A DNA stretch of 64,000 nucleotides, taken from IMG/VR virus record IMGVR_UViG_3300009506_000003, positions 1 to 64,000 of that record. The stretch is one strand, 5' to 3'. The DNA comes from a virus. This document shows, in pieces, positions 52,492 to 60,215 of the stretch. Within the stretch, counting starts at the first letter, position 1, and every line of letters starts with the position of its first letter. Under the pieces are notes generated by a model. It had not been told where the DNA came from. It saw only the letters and a program-made list of their open reading frames with translations, and did no database searches. The translations under genes and the position numbers were made by a program.

Positions 52492-52982
52492 CACATAGCC
52501 GCCGCGACTTGCCACTGAACCATCGGTATCGATGAGCTCAGGAACGTTTCCCTACTGATAACACGAGGTCGGAACTTCTCGCGATGCTCTTCGTTGAACC
52601 GGTAGAGAGGCAAGAACGGCGTGGCAAAGTTGGATGTCTTCCACTTCTCCGTGTTTTCTACGGTCACCTTCACGATGTCGTAGACAAAGTCTTCTCGGAA
52701 TTGGGTCGTCTCCATCTTCTTGATGTCCGAGCGCGTTAGCTTGGTGGTGAGCCTGCGGAGATAGTCAGGGTTCCAACCAAACAGATCGCAGACTTCCTCA
52801 AAGCTCACTCCGTTCTCATAGCGTAGCCCCTCCGTGAAGATGTACTGGAACGACTTCTTCCACTCGATGGACCGAGACCTGACACCCTTGTAGAGCACGT
52901 AGTCGAACACGGCCCTGCGGAGGACGGCTGCCCAGAGCATCTTGTCGCCAAATGGCAGCTCGTTCTTGTTCGCCCAAGTCAT
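52491..52982 (-). CDS. soluble protein with HTH-like segment in the baseplate cluster
   Basis: 163 residues; ATG 52982 overlaps the upstream stop. Residues 17-90 are helical and contain GVSFEEVCDLFGWNPDYLRR, which resembles a phage/bacterial helix-turn-helix module with SFE-x-x-C-x-x-LG-x-x-P-x-x-x-R spacing. The rest is charged. It has neither the beta-rich nor the Gly-rich character of its neighbours. A regulatory or chaperone role is possible; a structural role cannot be excluded. Confidence 0.62.
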   Translation of the reverse strand: MTWANKNELPFGDKMLWAAVLRRAVFDYVLYKGVRSRSIEWKKSFQYIFTEGLRYENGVSFEEVCDLFGWNPDYLRRLTTKLTRSDIKKMETTQFREDFVYDIVKVTVENTEKWKTSNFATPFLPLYRFNEEHREKFRPRVISRETFLSSSIPMVQWQVAAAM

Positions 52983-54265
52983 CAGCTCACCGTGATTACG
53001 GGAGCCGATGGTAGCACCTGAAGGTCTGCCAGCTCCGGGCTGTAGGGTGGGACCGTTCCAGTTTTCCGGGTAACGGAAAGATTGGCCACCCCTGCTGAGA
53101 GTCCAGTCACCACCAGGTTGCCGTCTTCCACCAGAATCTCAGCTACAGAGTCGTCGTCGAGCTCGAAGGTGAGCATTCCGCCCAGGATGAGCTGGCTGGC
53201 TTCCAGGAGGTTCGAAGTATAGATCGTCAGTCCCACTGTCGTCGTCCCGTCCACGGCCACAGCTATGGCGGCCGTGTCAAACACGATGGCTTCGACGTAC
53301 GGGTAGAGGACTTTCTCGATTTCGATGCCGGCCACATCAGGAACGTAGATGGCAGCCAGCAACAGGTTGTCAGGGGCGTCCATCCCCTGAATGTAGACGT
53401 CGAAGACGCCCTTCCTGGGAAGGTCGAAGTTCACGTACCCGTCCTTGTCCGTATTGACTCTACGCTCCGACGCGATGATACGGCCTCCCACCACAGAAGG
53501 CTGACCGCTATAGGGTGCGCCTCCAAGCGGGTACGGGTAGTCCGGGTATCCTTCCCTCGGGTGAAAGATGAGGGAGAGGTTCTTGATGGGGCGCTTGGAC
53601 GGATCGGTGAAGTACCCGGACAGCCTGCACATGTCGGGGTCAGGAGAGACCTCTGCCGTGGGCTGCTCCACCGCTACGAAATCGAAGGTGTTGGTTTCAG
53701 GAGGGGCCACAGGGTCCAGCACTGCTACGGTCTGCGTTGCCCCGTTCTGGATGAGATACCCCGTTGGGGGCACCAGGCGCACGATGTAGGCCTTTCCAGG
53801 ACTGGCTGCTCCCTCGAGAAGCAAGGAGGCTTCTCCTGCTGCGTCGGTGTCGAGCTCGGTGAGGTAGATGTCCGACTCGTCGAACAGGCGTACCTTGACG
53901 TTCTCCAAGGGCTGTGGGGCAGGCTGATCGTCCTTGACGGAGAAGATCACCACCACGTCGTCCAGGCCGGCATGAGCCACAAACTGGAACAGATTTGACG
54001 GCGCTGGTGGGTCATGCACCGTGATGGACTTCTGAGGCGCCGGCGGGAAGGACACTCCGCTCTTGGAGAGGAAGAGAGTGTAGGCTACCCCAGCAACGTT
54101 TCCAAAAAGGGTGAAGGCCACCTCGCCAGGTGTCACCGTCCCAGTGATGCCCTCTGTGATGTAGACGTCTGCATCATCATCGAACACCCGCACCAGGACG
54201 TTGTCCACAGGCTGTGGAGACGGCTGGTCGTCAACGACCCGGACTGTGACCGTCACATTTGCCAT
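52982..54265 (-). CDS. tail protein with tandem Ig-like/CarboxypepD_reg-like domains
   Basis: 427 residues; ATG overlaps the upstream stop. Two tandem beta domains occupy 1-97 and 100-195, sharing VVDDQPSPQPVDNVLVRVFD and VKDDQPAPQPLENVKVRLFD. A third related domain follows (about 205-320, with DKDGYVNFDLPRKGVFDVYI). The C-terminal 90 residues resemble a bacterial Ig-like (Big_2) domain (VLVEDG then LSAGVANLSVT). Ig-like domains are widespread surface modules on tailed phages and often bind carbohydrates weakly. Confidence 0.7.
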   Translation of the reverse strand: MANVTVTVRVVDDQPSPQPVDNVLVRVFDDDADVYITEGITGTVTPGEVAFTLFGNVAGVAYTLFLSKSGVSFPPAPQKSITVHDPPAPSNLFQFVAHAGLDDVVVIFSVKDDQPAPQPLENVKVRLFDESDIYLTELDTDAAGEASLLLEGAASPGKAYIVRLVPPTGYLIQNGATQTVAVLDPVAPPETNTFDFVAVEQPTAEVSPDPDMCRLSGYFTDPSKRPIKNLSLIFHPREGYPDYPYPLGGAPYSGQPSVVGGRIIASERRVNTDKDGYVNFDLPRKGVFDVYIQGMDAPDNLLLAAIYVPDVAGIEIEKVLYPYVEAIVFDTAAIAVAVDGTTTVGLTIYTSNLLEASQLILGGMLTFELDDDSVAEILVEDGNLVVTGLSAGVANLSVTRKTGTVPPYSPELADLQVLPSAPVITVS

Positions 54266-55227
54266 CAGAGCGTCCTACGCAGGGCTGCGGGGAATTGGGT
54301 CTCGACTATCTTGAACGGGTCAGGAGCGGCGCCCAGAAGGCTCAGGAGGTCAAAATCTGGCGCGTCTGGCACCACGAACTCCCGGATGAACGACGTTCCT
54401 TCGAAGATCACTTTCCACCTCGTGCCAATCACCAGCGGTGTCTCCGCATGCCCTGTCGTGTCCGTCACGATGGTGATTGGTCTCCGAGTGAGTGCTATCT
54501 GAAATCCGTCCACAGCGAAAGACTGGTCGACGCCGTAGAAGGTGATCTCCTGCTCGGGCAGGGCTACACCCCGACCGTCTATGAGGTCCACCTTGGCCAC
54601 TGACAAGTTGGCAGGGTCGACAACGGTTCCAGCATCTCCCTGAAACGGAGCGGATGGTGCGCTCTCGAGGTTGTTCGCCGTGTTGAGGTACTGGGCTACG
54701 TAGTAGTAGGTGGACTCGCCATCATCGTCGGTGAAGCTGTAAAGGCTCTGCCCTGCCACCAACTGGATGTGAGCTTCCTCTCCCACATCACGGTCTCCAG
54801 CCACCCATCCGAACTCCACCGCGGCCCCACCACCTACGATCTTCACTTGGGAGGCTAGCCCAGTATCGTTTGACGTCAGGCGGAGAGTGCCTGCATCGTC
54901 GTAGGCTACAGTGTCCCCCACCGCCGAGTTGATCTGGTCAGCCACCTGCTGGGCTGTGAGAGGAGCTCCGGGGGCTGCAGGAACGGGGGGATCCACAAAG
55001 ATGAGGTTGATCTGTGGGTCGCGGTCGATGACGAACTGGAGGGTCTTGCTGACGACGTCGTAGTTGCCTGCACTGGGGGCAACGAGCTCGGCGGCCACCG
55101 GGGTGAGCGCGGTGATTTCCTTGTAGACGCCTGCGACTCCCGTGGTCGAACGCTTGAGCTTGATGACGTTGAAAGAGGCGAGGGCGGACTCGATGTTCCC
55201 TACGTTGATTGTGAGTGTGACCGCCAT
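54265..55227 (-). CDS. beta-rich virion protein, unknown family
   Basis: 320 residues; ATG 55227 with AGGAGG upstream. Residues 1-130 include a segment, TAQQVADQINSAVGDTVAYD, followed by LRLTSNDTG, that recurs in the large fibre protein at 25760 (VVSQINTQVGASVASRDNGFLRLTS). The two proteins therefore share an N-terminal building block. The rest is beta-rich (STYYYVAQYLNTANNLESAP), like the FN3-type strands of tail proteins. A structural role in the baseplate/fibre region is likely. Confidence 0.68.
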   Translation of the reverse strand: MAVTLTINVGNIESALASFNVIKLKRSTTGVAGVYKEITALTPVAAELVAPSAGNYDVVSKTLQFVIDRDPQINLIFVDPPVPAAPGAPLTAQQVADQINSAVGDTVAYDDAGTLRLTSNDTGLASQVKIVGGGAAVEFGWVAGDRDVGEEAHIQLVAGQSLYSFTDDDGESTYYYVAQYLNTANNLESAPSAPFQGDAGTVVDPANLSVAKVDLIDGRGVALPEQEITFYGVDQSFAVDGFQIALTRRPITIVTDTTGHAETPLVIGTRWKVIFEGTSFIREFVVPDAPDFDLLSLLGAAPDPFKIVETQFPAALRRTL

Positions 55228-55236
55228 ACAGACCTC

Positions 55237-55497
55237 CTACCCTATCTTCGGCTTGTTGCCACCTGAAATCGTTGGAGCTTCTGGCTCTACTGCCACCTGC
55301 TTCCCGCCACCGCCAATGGAAGGTCCTGGGGTAACGCTGCCCGATATGGTCGGACCTTCCTCTGCCACCCTCACACCGCCATCGATGACCGGGCTGAGAG
55401 TCTTTTGACCGACGATGGACGGACCTTCCCCCACTTGAACAATCAGGTCACCGAGCCGAGGGTAGATGTACCCCCGCGTTGCGAGAGCTATCGTCAT
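55237..55497 (-). CDS. small Gly/Pro-rich repetitive protein
   Basis: 86 residues; ATG overlaps the upstream stop. The sequence consists of degenerate repeats with the core GP-S/T-I-x-G: EGPSIVG, EGPTISG, PGPSIGG, EAPTISG, about 17 residues apart. Such regular beta turns could form a small triple-stranded spike or linker. No family is recognised; reality is supported by the tight overlap and good spacing. Confidence 0.6.
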   Translation of the reverse strand: MTIALATRGYIYPRLGDLIVQVGEGPSIVGQKTLSPVIDGGVRVAEEGPTISGSVTPGPSIGGGGKQVAVEPEAPTISGGNKPKIG

Positions 55498-56231
55498 AGG
55501 ATCTGCTTGAGGGTGAACTTCCTCACGATGTTCACCCCGTCATACTCCGTTTCGATCTCGTACTTGTGCAGCAACCCCACTGTCTCGTTTCCTCCTGGCA
55601 TCGTCGGAACATTCGCCGGTGAATCGAACACCCGTAATCTAGCAAATGTGAGCTGAGAGTTGCCATCGTAAACCTGCTCATCGAGGATCGCGTTCCGATG
55701 TAGCAAGCCAAGAACTCGAGTGAGGTCCGTCTTGATGGCACCGAGCTCCACACCAATAGAGACATTGCCGGCAGCGATGGCCCCTGCGATGGCTTCTAGG
55801 CTGTGCAGGGAGCGGTCGTACGTCTGACTCGCGTCCTTGTTGGCCAAGCGGTCCAGCACGCTGCCAATGGTTGGCGGCCATGTCGTAGCGAGAAGGTCGA
55901 GCTTCTGCGCCTGGCTCCGCGCGCCGGCGGCGATGTCTCTGGTGAGCTCGGACACGGACTCGTATCGCGCGAAGCGGATGTCGCCGCTGAAGATGATGTG
56001 AACATGGAGCTCGTAGAATCCGTCTGCACTGGGGGTGAAGACCGTCTTGTACTCGCCAGGGTCTCCTGTGGCGGGGGTGATGGTGACAGGAAGAGCTACT
56101 ACGGCACCGTCTCGGTACACCTTCGAGCTGAAGTCCCCAGGCAAAAGACCAGAGCGTTTCGATATTCCGTCATCCTCAAACGCCGGGAACTGGTCAATGA
56201 CTGGGGCTCCTGTTTCAACCTCACGAGTCAC
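55494..56231 (-). CDS. late protein of unknown function
   Basis: 245 residues; start GTG 56231 overlaps the upstream stop. Residues 25-95 look like an Ig-like beta domain (SKVYRDGAVVALPVTITPAT, FYELHVHIIFSG). Residues 95-180 are helical and Ala-rich, and the last 60 residues are beta again (HKYEIETEYDGVNIVRKF). Beta domain, helix stalk and end domain suggest a trimeric virion protein, which is inference. Confidence 0.66.
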   Translation of the reverse strand: MTREVETGAPVIDQFPAFEDDGISKRSGLLPGDFSSKVYRDGAVVALPVTITPATGDPGEYKTVFTPSADGFYELHVHIIFSGDIRFARYESVSELTRDIAAGARSQAQKLDLLATTWPPTIGSVLDRLANKDASQTYDRSLHSLEAIAGAIAAGNVSIGVELGAIKTDLTRVLGLLHRNAILDEQVYDGNSQLTFARLRVFDSPANVPTMPGGNETVGLLHKYEIETEYDGVNIVRKFTLKQIL

Positions 56232-56587
56232 TTCGCTTGATTCACCTTTGCCAGGGCCAGAGTCGTGTCACTCACAAAACCGTCCACGCAGTCCGTCAGG
56301 CTCTGCGAGGTTCGTTGAGCGATGGCTATGGCCTGTTTCACATGCTGTGTTTCCACTCCTCCGTTCCTTGCTGCTGCCTGCCGTATGAGCAACAGCTCGA
56401 GCTTCTCCTCCGTGATGACCCCCTTCTTCACCAAGAACTGCCCCAGCAGCTCCTCGACTTTCAGCTCTTGGAACTCTGAAAGCAGTCCTACGAGCTCGTC
56501 GTGGCGAAGAATCCCTTCTTTCAAAATGAGGTTCCCGAGACTGGTCTCGTCGCGGGAGGCTTGGGCTAGTACCTTGAGAGGCGGCAT
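56228..56587 (-). CDS. small protein with two MshEN/GspE-N-like motifs
   Basis: 119 residues. ATG 56587 with GGAGC upstream is the right start: the frame stays open upstream, but that extension would overlap the previous gene completely. Residues 16-39 (SLGNLILKEGILRHDELVGL) and 47-70 (LLGQFLVKKGVITEEKLELL) match the pattern xLGxxLxxxGxIxxxxLxxxL. This is the helical repeat of type II secretion ATPase N-domains, including the c-di-GMP-binding MshEN domain. The conserved first Arg of MshEN motifs is Ser or Leu here, so nucleotide binding is uncertain. Such a domain in a tail operon is unusual. Confidence 0.65.
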   Translation of the reverse strand: MPPLKVLAQASRDETSLGNLILKEGILRHDELVGLLSEFQELKVEELLGQFLVKKGVITEEKLELLLIRQAAARNGGVETQHVKQAIAIAQRTSQSLTDCVDGFVSDTTLALAKVNQAK

Positions 56588-56595
56588 CTGAGCTC

Positions 56596-56856
56596 CTACA
56601 TCTTCTCGATCAGCTTCTCTACGACCGCCTTCAACGATTTGAATGCGTTCGCGTGAGTGAGGTCGGCTTCTATTCTTTTCTCTACGACTCGGAGCATCTC
56701 CTCGTTGACCCCCTTCTGGTCCTGGAGACGTTCGGCGTTGAGCTTCATGATGTGCTTCGCCAACCAGATGATCACCACTGTGTCGAGAGCGCTCAGGCCC
56801 CAACCTCCGTACTGTTGCAGGAGGTCTGCTATGCTTGTAACTGCTTCCATCGTCAC
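56596..56856 (-). CDS. small single-pass membrane protein, holin/XhlA-like candidate
   Basis: 86 residues from GTG 56856, or 84 from ATG 56850; neither ribosome site is decisive. One hydrophobic segment (about 18-39, WGLSALDTVVIIWLAKHIM) is followed by a charged amphipathic coiled coil. A short N-terminus, one membrane helix and a charged tail occur in small holins and hemolysin-XhlA-type phage proteins. It lies beside the four-helix membrane protein at 56857-57252. Confidence 0.58.
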   Translation of the reverse strand: MTMEAVTSIADLLQQYGGWGLSALDTVVIIWLAKHIMKLNAERLQDQKGVNEEMLRVVEKRIEADLTHANAFKSLKAVVEKLIEKM

Positions 56857-57252
56857 TCATCTTTTCCACACCACCAGTGGGTGTCCTTGAGGCCAGCTTT
56901 GGGGCCACAACAACCTCCCCAGAGGTACCCCAAGAACTGCCGGAAGAATAGGGAGAACGTCATATAAATCAACAACGTCCAGGACGATGGCAGCCGCAGC
57001 CACAGCAAACAGGATGGCAATGCGAATCCACATCCACTCGATTTTATCACGAGTGACCCAGAAAAGATGCCCCGTCAGAACTCCCCAAGCCAAGGGAATA
57101 GTCGCCCAGTCGAACGACCAGGTCTTGCCCCCAATACAGGATATGGTTGAGCACCCCTTTCCCCAAATGGCGGCAATGATGTCCCAAGCGATGATGACCG
57201 TCAGCGCAACGACCATGAACACCTGAGTAATGAGTGCGATTTTTTCCTTCAT
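56857..57252 (-). CDS. four-helix membrane protein, holin candidate
   Basis: 131 residues; ATG 57252 overlaps the upstream stop. Hydrophobic segments lie at about 5-30, 47-66, 71-90 and 96-115. Two cysteines (GKGCSTISC) sit in the first loop and could form a disulphide if the loop faces the periplasm. With the next small membrane gene it forms a membrane pair in the middle of the tail operon, apart from the lysis-like cluster at 23494-25727. A holin function is possible; the class is uncertain. Confidence 0.62.
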   Translation of the reverse strand: MKEKIALITQVFMVVALTVIIAWDIIAAIWGKGCSTISCIGGKTWSFDWATIPLAWGVLTGHLFWVTRDKIEWMWIRIAILFAVAAAAIVLDVVDLYDVLPILPAVLGVPLGRLLWPQSWPQGHPLVVWKR

Positions 57253-57686
57253 CAGTGTCTCATCCTCAAAGTTGCGTAGACCTCCCTCGTCTCACCTCCG
57301 GCCTCTGCATGGTACTTCAATCGGAACTTGAACCCGGCCGGAAACGACACGGTGCTCTCAGAGATGATTGGGTCAATCTTCCCGCTGGGTGGGATGTAGA
57401 CCGTCTCTCCAAACGTTCCCAGAACGGCACCCTCGTAGGGAGATCCCTCTGGAGCTACGACTTGGAGCTCGATGTAGTCCCCCTTTGCGTTGTTTTTCAC
57501 TTCCACTGCTGCACCCTGCAGCTCTCTGGTCTCAGGAAGCACATGGTCTTCCGGCGTGTCTTGACCCGCAGGAGCGTCGAACTGGAGCCCCTTCACTAGC
57601 ATCTGCCGGCCACTCTTACCGGGGAGTTGAGTGACGTACTGGACACCCTCGTCTGTCTTCGGACAATCTCGGAGGTCTATGCTCAT
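57252..57686 (-). CDS. beta-rich late protein
   Basis: 144 residues; ATG overlaps the upstream stop (ATGA). Alternating hydrophobic beta strands (AAVEVKNNAKGDYIELQVVA, FKFRLKYHAEAG) suggest one jelly-roll-like domain, as in tail decoration or fibre-tip proteins. No signal or membrane segment. No family is recognised. Confidence 0.65.
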   Translation of the reverse strand: MSIDLRDCPKTDEGVQYVTQLPGKSGRQMLVKGLQFDAPAGQDTPEDHVLPETRELQGAAVEVKNNAKGDYIELQVVAPEGSPYEGAVLGTFGETVYIPPSGKIDPIISESTVSFPAGFKFRLKYHAEAGGETREVYATLRMRH

Positions 57687-58702
57687 GCGCTTTCCACCTC
57701 CTCAACCCCGTAGTGGACAAACGCTCGAGCAGAGGCGAGTCCACTGAGATCGTCCTGGACCACAATCTCCAAAACGTCGTCATCTGTGATGACCACTGAG
57801 GCCAAACCAGGCTTGATCATGAACCCAATCAGGAGAGTGCTGTCGTTGAAAGTGACATCATCTTGGGGATGAAATCTGCCAAACAGGTCTGTGTTGTCTT
57901 TGCTGGTGATGGCCCACAAAACCTCACTCGTGGATAGTCTCCGATGGCGAAGAGTGAGTCCGTTCACCAGCGCCGAGACATTGGCGAAGCTGGTAGAGGT
58001 CCACCCGCCAGAGGCCCCGGAAAGTAGAAGCACGATCATCGAGACGTGTTGCTTCGTGTTGGCTGGGGCATCCACCTGAAAGATGTAGGGTCCACCACCG
58101 GCGCCGGCAGGGTTGATCTCGATGTCGTCCACGTAGAACCGCTCATACTTCGGGCCGTTCGATTGATACTGAATCTGGAGCTGGTCGACCAGTTGGCTTC
58201 CTGGAAGAGCGAAGTCGGATAGTGGAACCGTGATCTTCTGCCACACGTCGAGGTCCCAGTTGGGGACGTAGTTGTCGAGGATGACCAGTGTCCCTACGTT
58301 GGTTCCTCCATTGAACCAACGAAGACGTACCGTTGTTCCGGAGTCTTTCCTCTGAGGGTTTATCCACAAGGAGATCGAGTCGTAAGCCGCCTGGATGTCG
58401 AATGCAGTCCCGGTGACGAACGTCGTGGCATCACCGTTGGTGCGCTCTCCTGTATCCAAGCCGTTGGTGCCGCTATGCGCCGCATCAGTAGACTCCCCGT
58501 CGTTGTCCCCTCCCAGAGTCCAGTCTCCACCCGTGTCTCCTGCTCCAGTGCCGTTCCACACGATCAATGGAGTTCCACCTGGAAGACCATTGATGTTCAT
58601 CAGAGCAGTACCGTCGTCGGTTCTCAAGAACCGTGACTGGCCCAAAGTCCAGCCTGGCGGGGCGCTGAGAGGTATGCCTCCTGCTGATTTTGGAAATCCC
58701 AT
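57683..58702 (-). CDS. lectin-like virion protein, C-domain shared with next gene
   Basis: 339 residues. ATG 58702 overlaps the upstream stop as TAATG and has TTGGAG upstream, so a start further upstream (58750) is rejected. Residues 70-210 look like a carbohydrate-binding jelly roll (AYDSISLWINPQRKDSGTTV, WQKITVPLSDFALPGSQL, FYVDDIEINPAG), as in CBM-type domains. The last 120 residues share the pattern NGL...TSKD...DDLS...VHYG with the gene 58702-59592. A host- or sugar-binding decoration role is inferred. Confidence 0.7.
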   Translation of the reverse strand: MGFPKSAGGIPLSAPPGWTLGQSRFLRTDDGTALMNINGLPGGTPLIVWNGTGAGDTGGDWTLGGDNDGESTDAAHSGTNGLDTGERTNGDATTFVTGTAFDIQAAYDSISLWINPQRKDSGTTVRLRWFNGGTNVGTLVILDNYVPNWDLDVWQKITVPLSDFALPGSQLVDQLQIQYQSNGPKYERFYVDDIEINPAGAGGGPYIFQVDAPANTKQHVSMIVLLLSGASGGWTSTSFANVSALVNGLTLRHRRLSTSEVLWAITSKDNTDLFGRFHPQDDVTFNDSTLLIGFMIKPGLASVVITDDDVLEIVVQDDLSGLASARAFVHYGVEEVESA

Positions 58703-59592
58703 TAGGTCGGCTCCAAGATACCGAGGGCCGCAGCCTTCAGGTAGTAGCAACGATTGCTGGCAGAGAGGTCATCGCGCACTGTGATCCGGATCTTGTCTAC
58801 AGACCCGGCTCCCAACCGAATGACTCCTCCAAACTTCAAAGCGGCCTGGACGTAGTCCTTCGGGCCAGCGATCTCTATGGTCATGTCGGCAAAGGGGATC
58901 AAGAACCAGTCCTCGTTGGTGAGGAGGTTGCTGAGCTCGGTCTCGCTGCCCCCTGCGGTGATGGCAATCCTCAGGCCGTTTGTCAGCGGTGTCGTGGACC
59001 CAAAGTGATCGTCTCCCAGCGTCCAATCGGAGGCGGTCATGGTGAGGCGCAGCTCATAGAGCAGGATGTCGTCGTCAGGGTCAGCGTTGAAGTCAAAGTG
59101 AACTGGGGTGGTGGACCCATCCACTCGCATGGACGTGATGTCCCCTGGCCCCTTCAGGAAATCTCTTATGAGGGTGCCAAGGTCATCGGGAGCCCATGAG
59201 TCTAGGGCGTCCACCGACAGTCGGTTGTATCCGGCTATCTGCTTGGCAGAGATCATCCGGGCGTAGCCGTCTTTGTCCTTGCCGTGCGCAAGCAGACCTC
59301 GGGTATTGGCCGGTACCGCCAGCCCGTCTTCGACGGCCATGGCCTTGTCGTTGACGTCGTCGTAGAGGATGACGTGGTTGCCGTCCTCAGTCTCTCCAGG
59401 AGTGAGCTTCGCTTCGACCTTCAACCGGTGGACGGTACCGTCGTCGGCTATCTCAAACGTACGAGCATCGCCCGAGTCGTCCACACCGTGAGAGAGCACG
59501 CCTCGCGTATTGGCGGGGACTGCAACACCGTCCTGCACTTCCAGGGCTTTCCCAGAAGAGTCGTACAGTATGACCGCCGGAGATCGACTCAT
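58702..59592 (-). CDS. virion protein with tandem N-terminal repeats
   Basis: 296 residues. ATG 59592 has GAGG eight bases upstream; ATG 59598 would leave only two. Two tandem 70-residue repeats fill the N-terminus: VILYDSSGKALEVQDGVAVP with ANTRGVLSHG, and VILYDDVNDKAMAVEDGLAV with PANTRGLLAHG. The C-terminal 130 residues are paralogous to the end of 57683-58702 (TNGL..., ITVRDDLSASN). The combined repeat plus shared C-domain suggests a multi-copy surface protein. No family is recognised. Confidence 0.7.
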   Translation of the reverse strand: MSRSPAVILYDSSGKALEVQDGVAVPANTRGVLSHGVDDSGDARTFEIADDGTVHRLKVEAKLTPGETEDGNHVILYDDVNDKAMAVEDGLAVPANTRGLLAHGKDKDGYARMISAKQIAGYNRLSVDALDSWAPDDLGTLIRDFLKGPGDITSMRVDGSTTPVHFDFNADPDDDILLYELRLTMTASDWTLGDDHFGSTTPLTNGLRIAITAGGSETELSNLLTNEDWFLIPFADMTIEIAGPKDYVQAALKFGGVIRLGAGSVDKIRITVRDDLSASNRCYYLKAAALGILEPT

Positions 59593-60152
59593 GCCCATGT
59601 CCTCGTACGCGAGCTTTCGAACACGTTGCTCGTGTAGGTAATAGCATCAGTCAGCGTCACGAGGACAGTCGAACCATCCGTGTCGTACATCTTCCATACT
59701 TCTGTGGTGGGCATCTGGGCAGAGTTACGGGTGAGCGTTAGCTCGACGATCTTCTTCGCCTTCGTAGCGTCCTCATACCAGATGTAGCTGGTAGGGAATG
59801 GCCCCGCCGGCGTCGTCTCTTTGTACGAACCGCTCAAGACCCCGTCTGCGGGACCATCGTCGATGAAGTGGATGAGTTGACGAAGAGCTCTGTGCGCTGC
59901 CTCACTGATGCCCGAGCTGGCAGAGAGAAGCTCTGTTAGGGTGTACGCACCAGCGGCTGAATCCCAGAGCTTGAGCTCGCTATTGGTGCGCTCGAGGCCT
60001 ACGGCCTCATCGTTGCTGGTTGCGTTTTGAAGGACAATGCCACGGGCGTCTACGAAGTCCTCGTTAGGATTCAAAGACGTAGGGAAGTCATCTAGCTGGG
60101 TGCCAGGACCCGGCTTCTCCATTTTGAGAGGATGAACACGATCCCTAGCCAC
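59589..60152 (-). CDS. late structural protein downstream of the fibre gene
   Basis: 187 residues; start GTG 60152 has GAGGTG eight bases upstream. An N-terminal polar segment is followed by a helical centre (AAHRALRQLIHFIDDG) and a beta end (TKAKKIVELTLTRNSAQ). The segment ALRQLIHFIDDGPADG recurs in many phage tail-fibre-adjacent proteins, but I cannot name the family. It is separated from the preceding fibre gene by the hairpin at 60169-60192. Confidence 0.65.
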   Translation of the reverse strand: MARDRVHPLKMEKPGPGTQLDDFPTSLNPNEDFVDARGIVLQNATSNDEAVGLERTNSELKLWDSAAGAYTLTELLSASSGISEAAHRALRQLIHFIDDGPADGVLSGSYKETTPAGPFPTSYIWYEDATKAKKIVELTLTRNSAQMPTTEVWKMYDTDGSTVLVTLTDAITYTSNVFESSRTRTWA

Positions 60153-60168
60153 AGTGGCACCTCACACC

Positions 60169-60192
60169 GGGGGGTAGCCGAAGCTACCCCCC
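60169..60192 (-). other. perfect 10-bp hairpin with UUCG tetraloop, no U-tract
   Basis: On the minus strand GGGGGGTAGC-TTCG-GCTACCCCCC folds into a ten-base-pair stem closed by C(UUCG)G, one of the most stable RNA loops. It lies in the 63-base gap after the fibre gene (60216-61892). No T-run follows, so it is not a standard terminator; it may protect or process the mRNA 3' end. Confidence 0.85.
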
Positions 60193-60215
60193 AGCCGAAG
60201 AATCGGAGGAGGTGC

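Noticed and set aside
56588-56908. N-terminal extension of the MshEN-like gene
   Set aside because: It is Arg/Pro/His-rich, fully overlaps the small membrane-protein gene in another frame, and a good ribosome site precedes ATG 56587.
60169-60192. Hairpin after the fibre gene considered as a transcription terminator
   Set aside because: No T-run follows on the minus strand; the next bases are CGGTGTGAGG.
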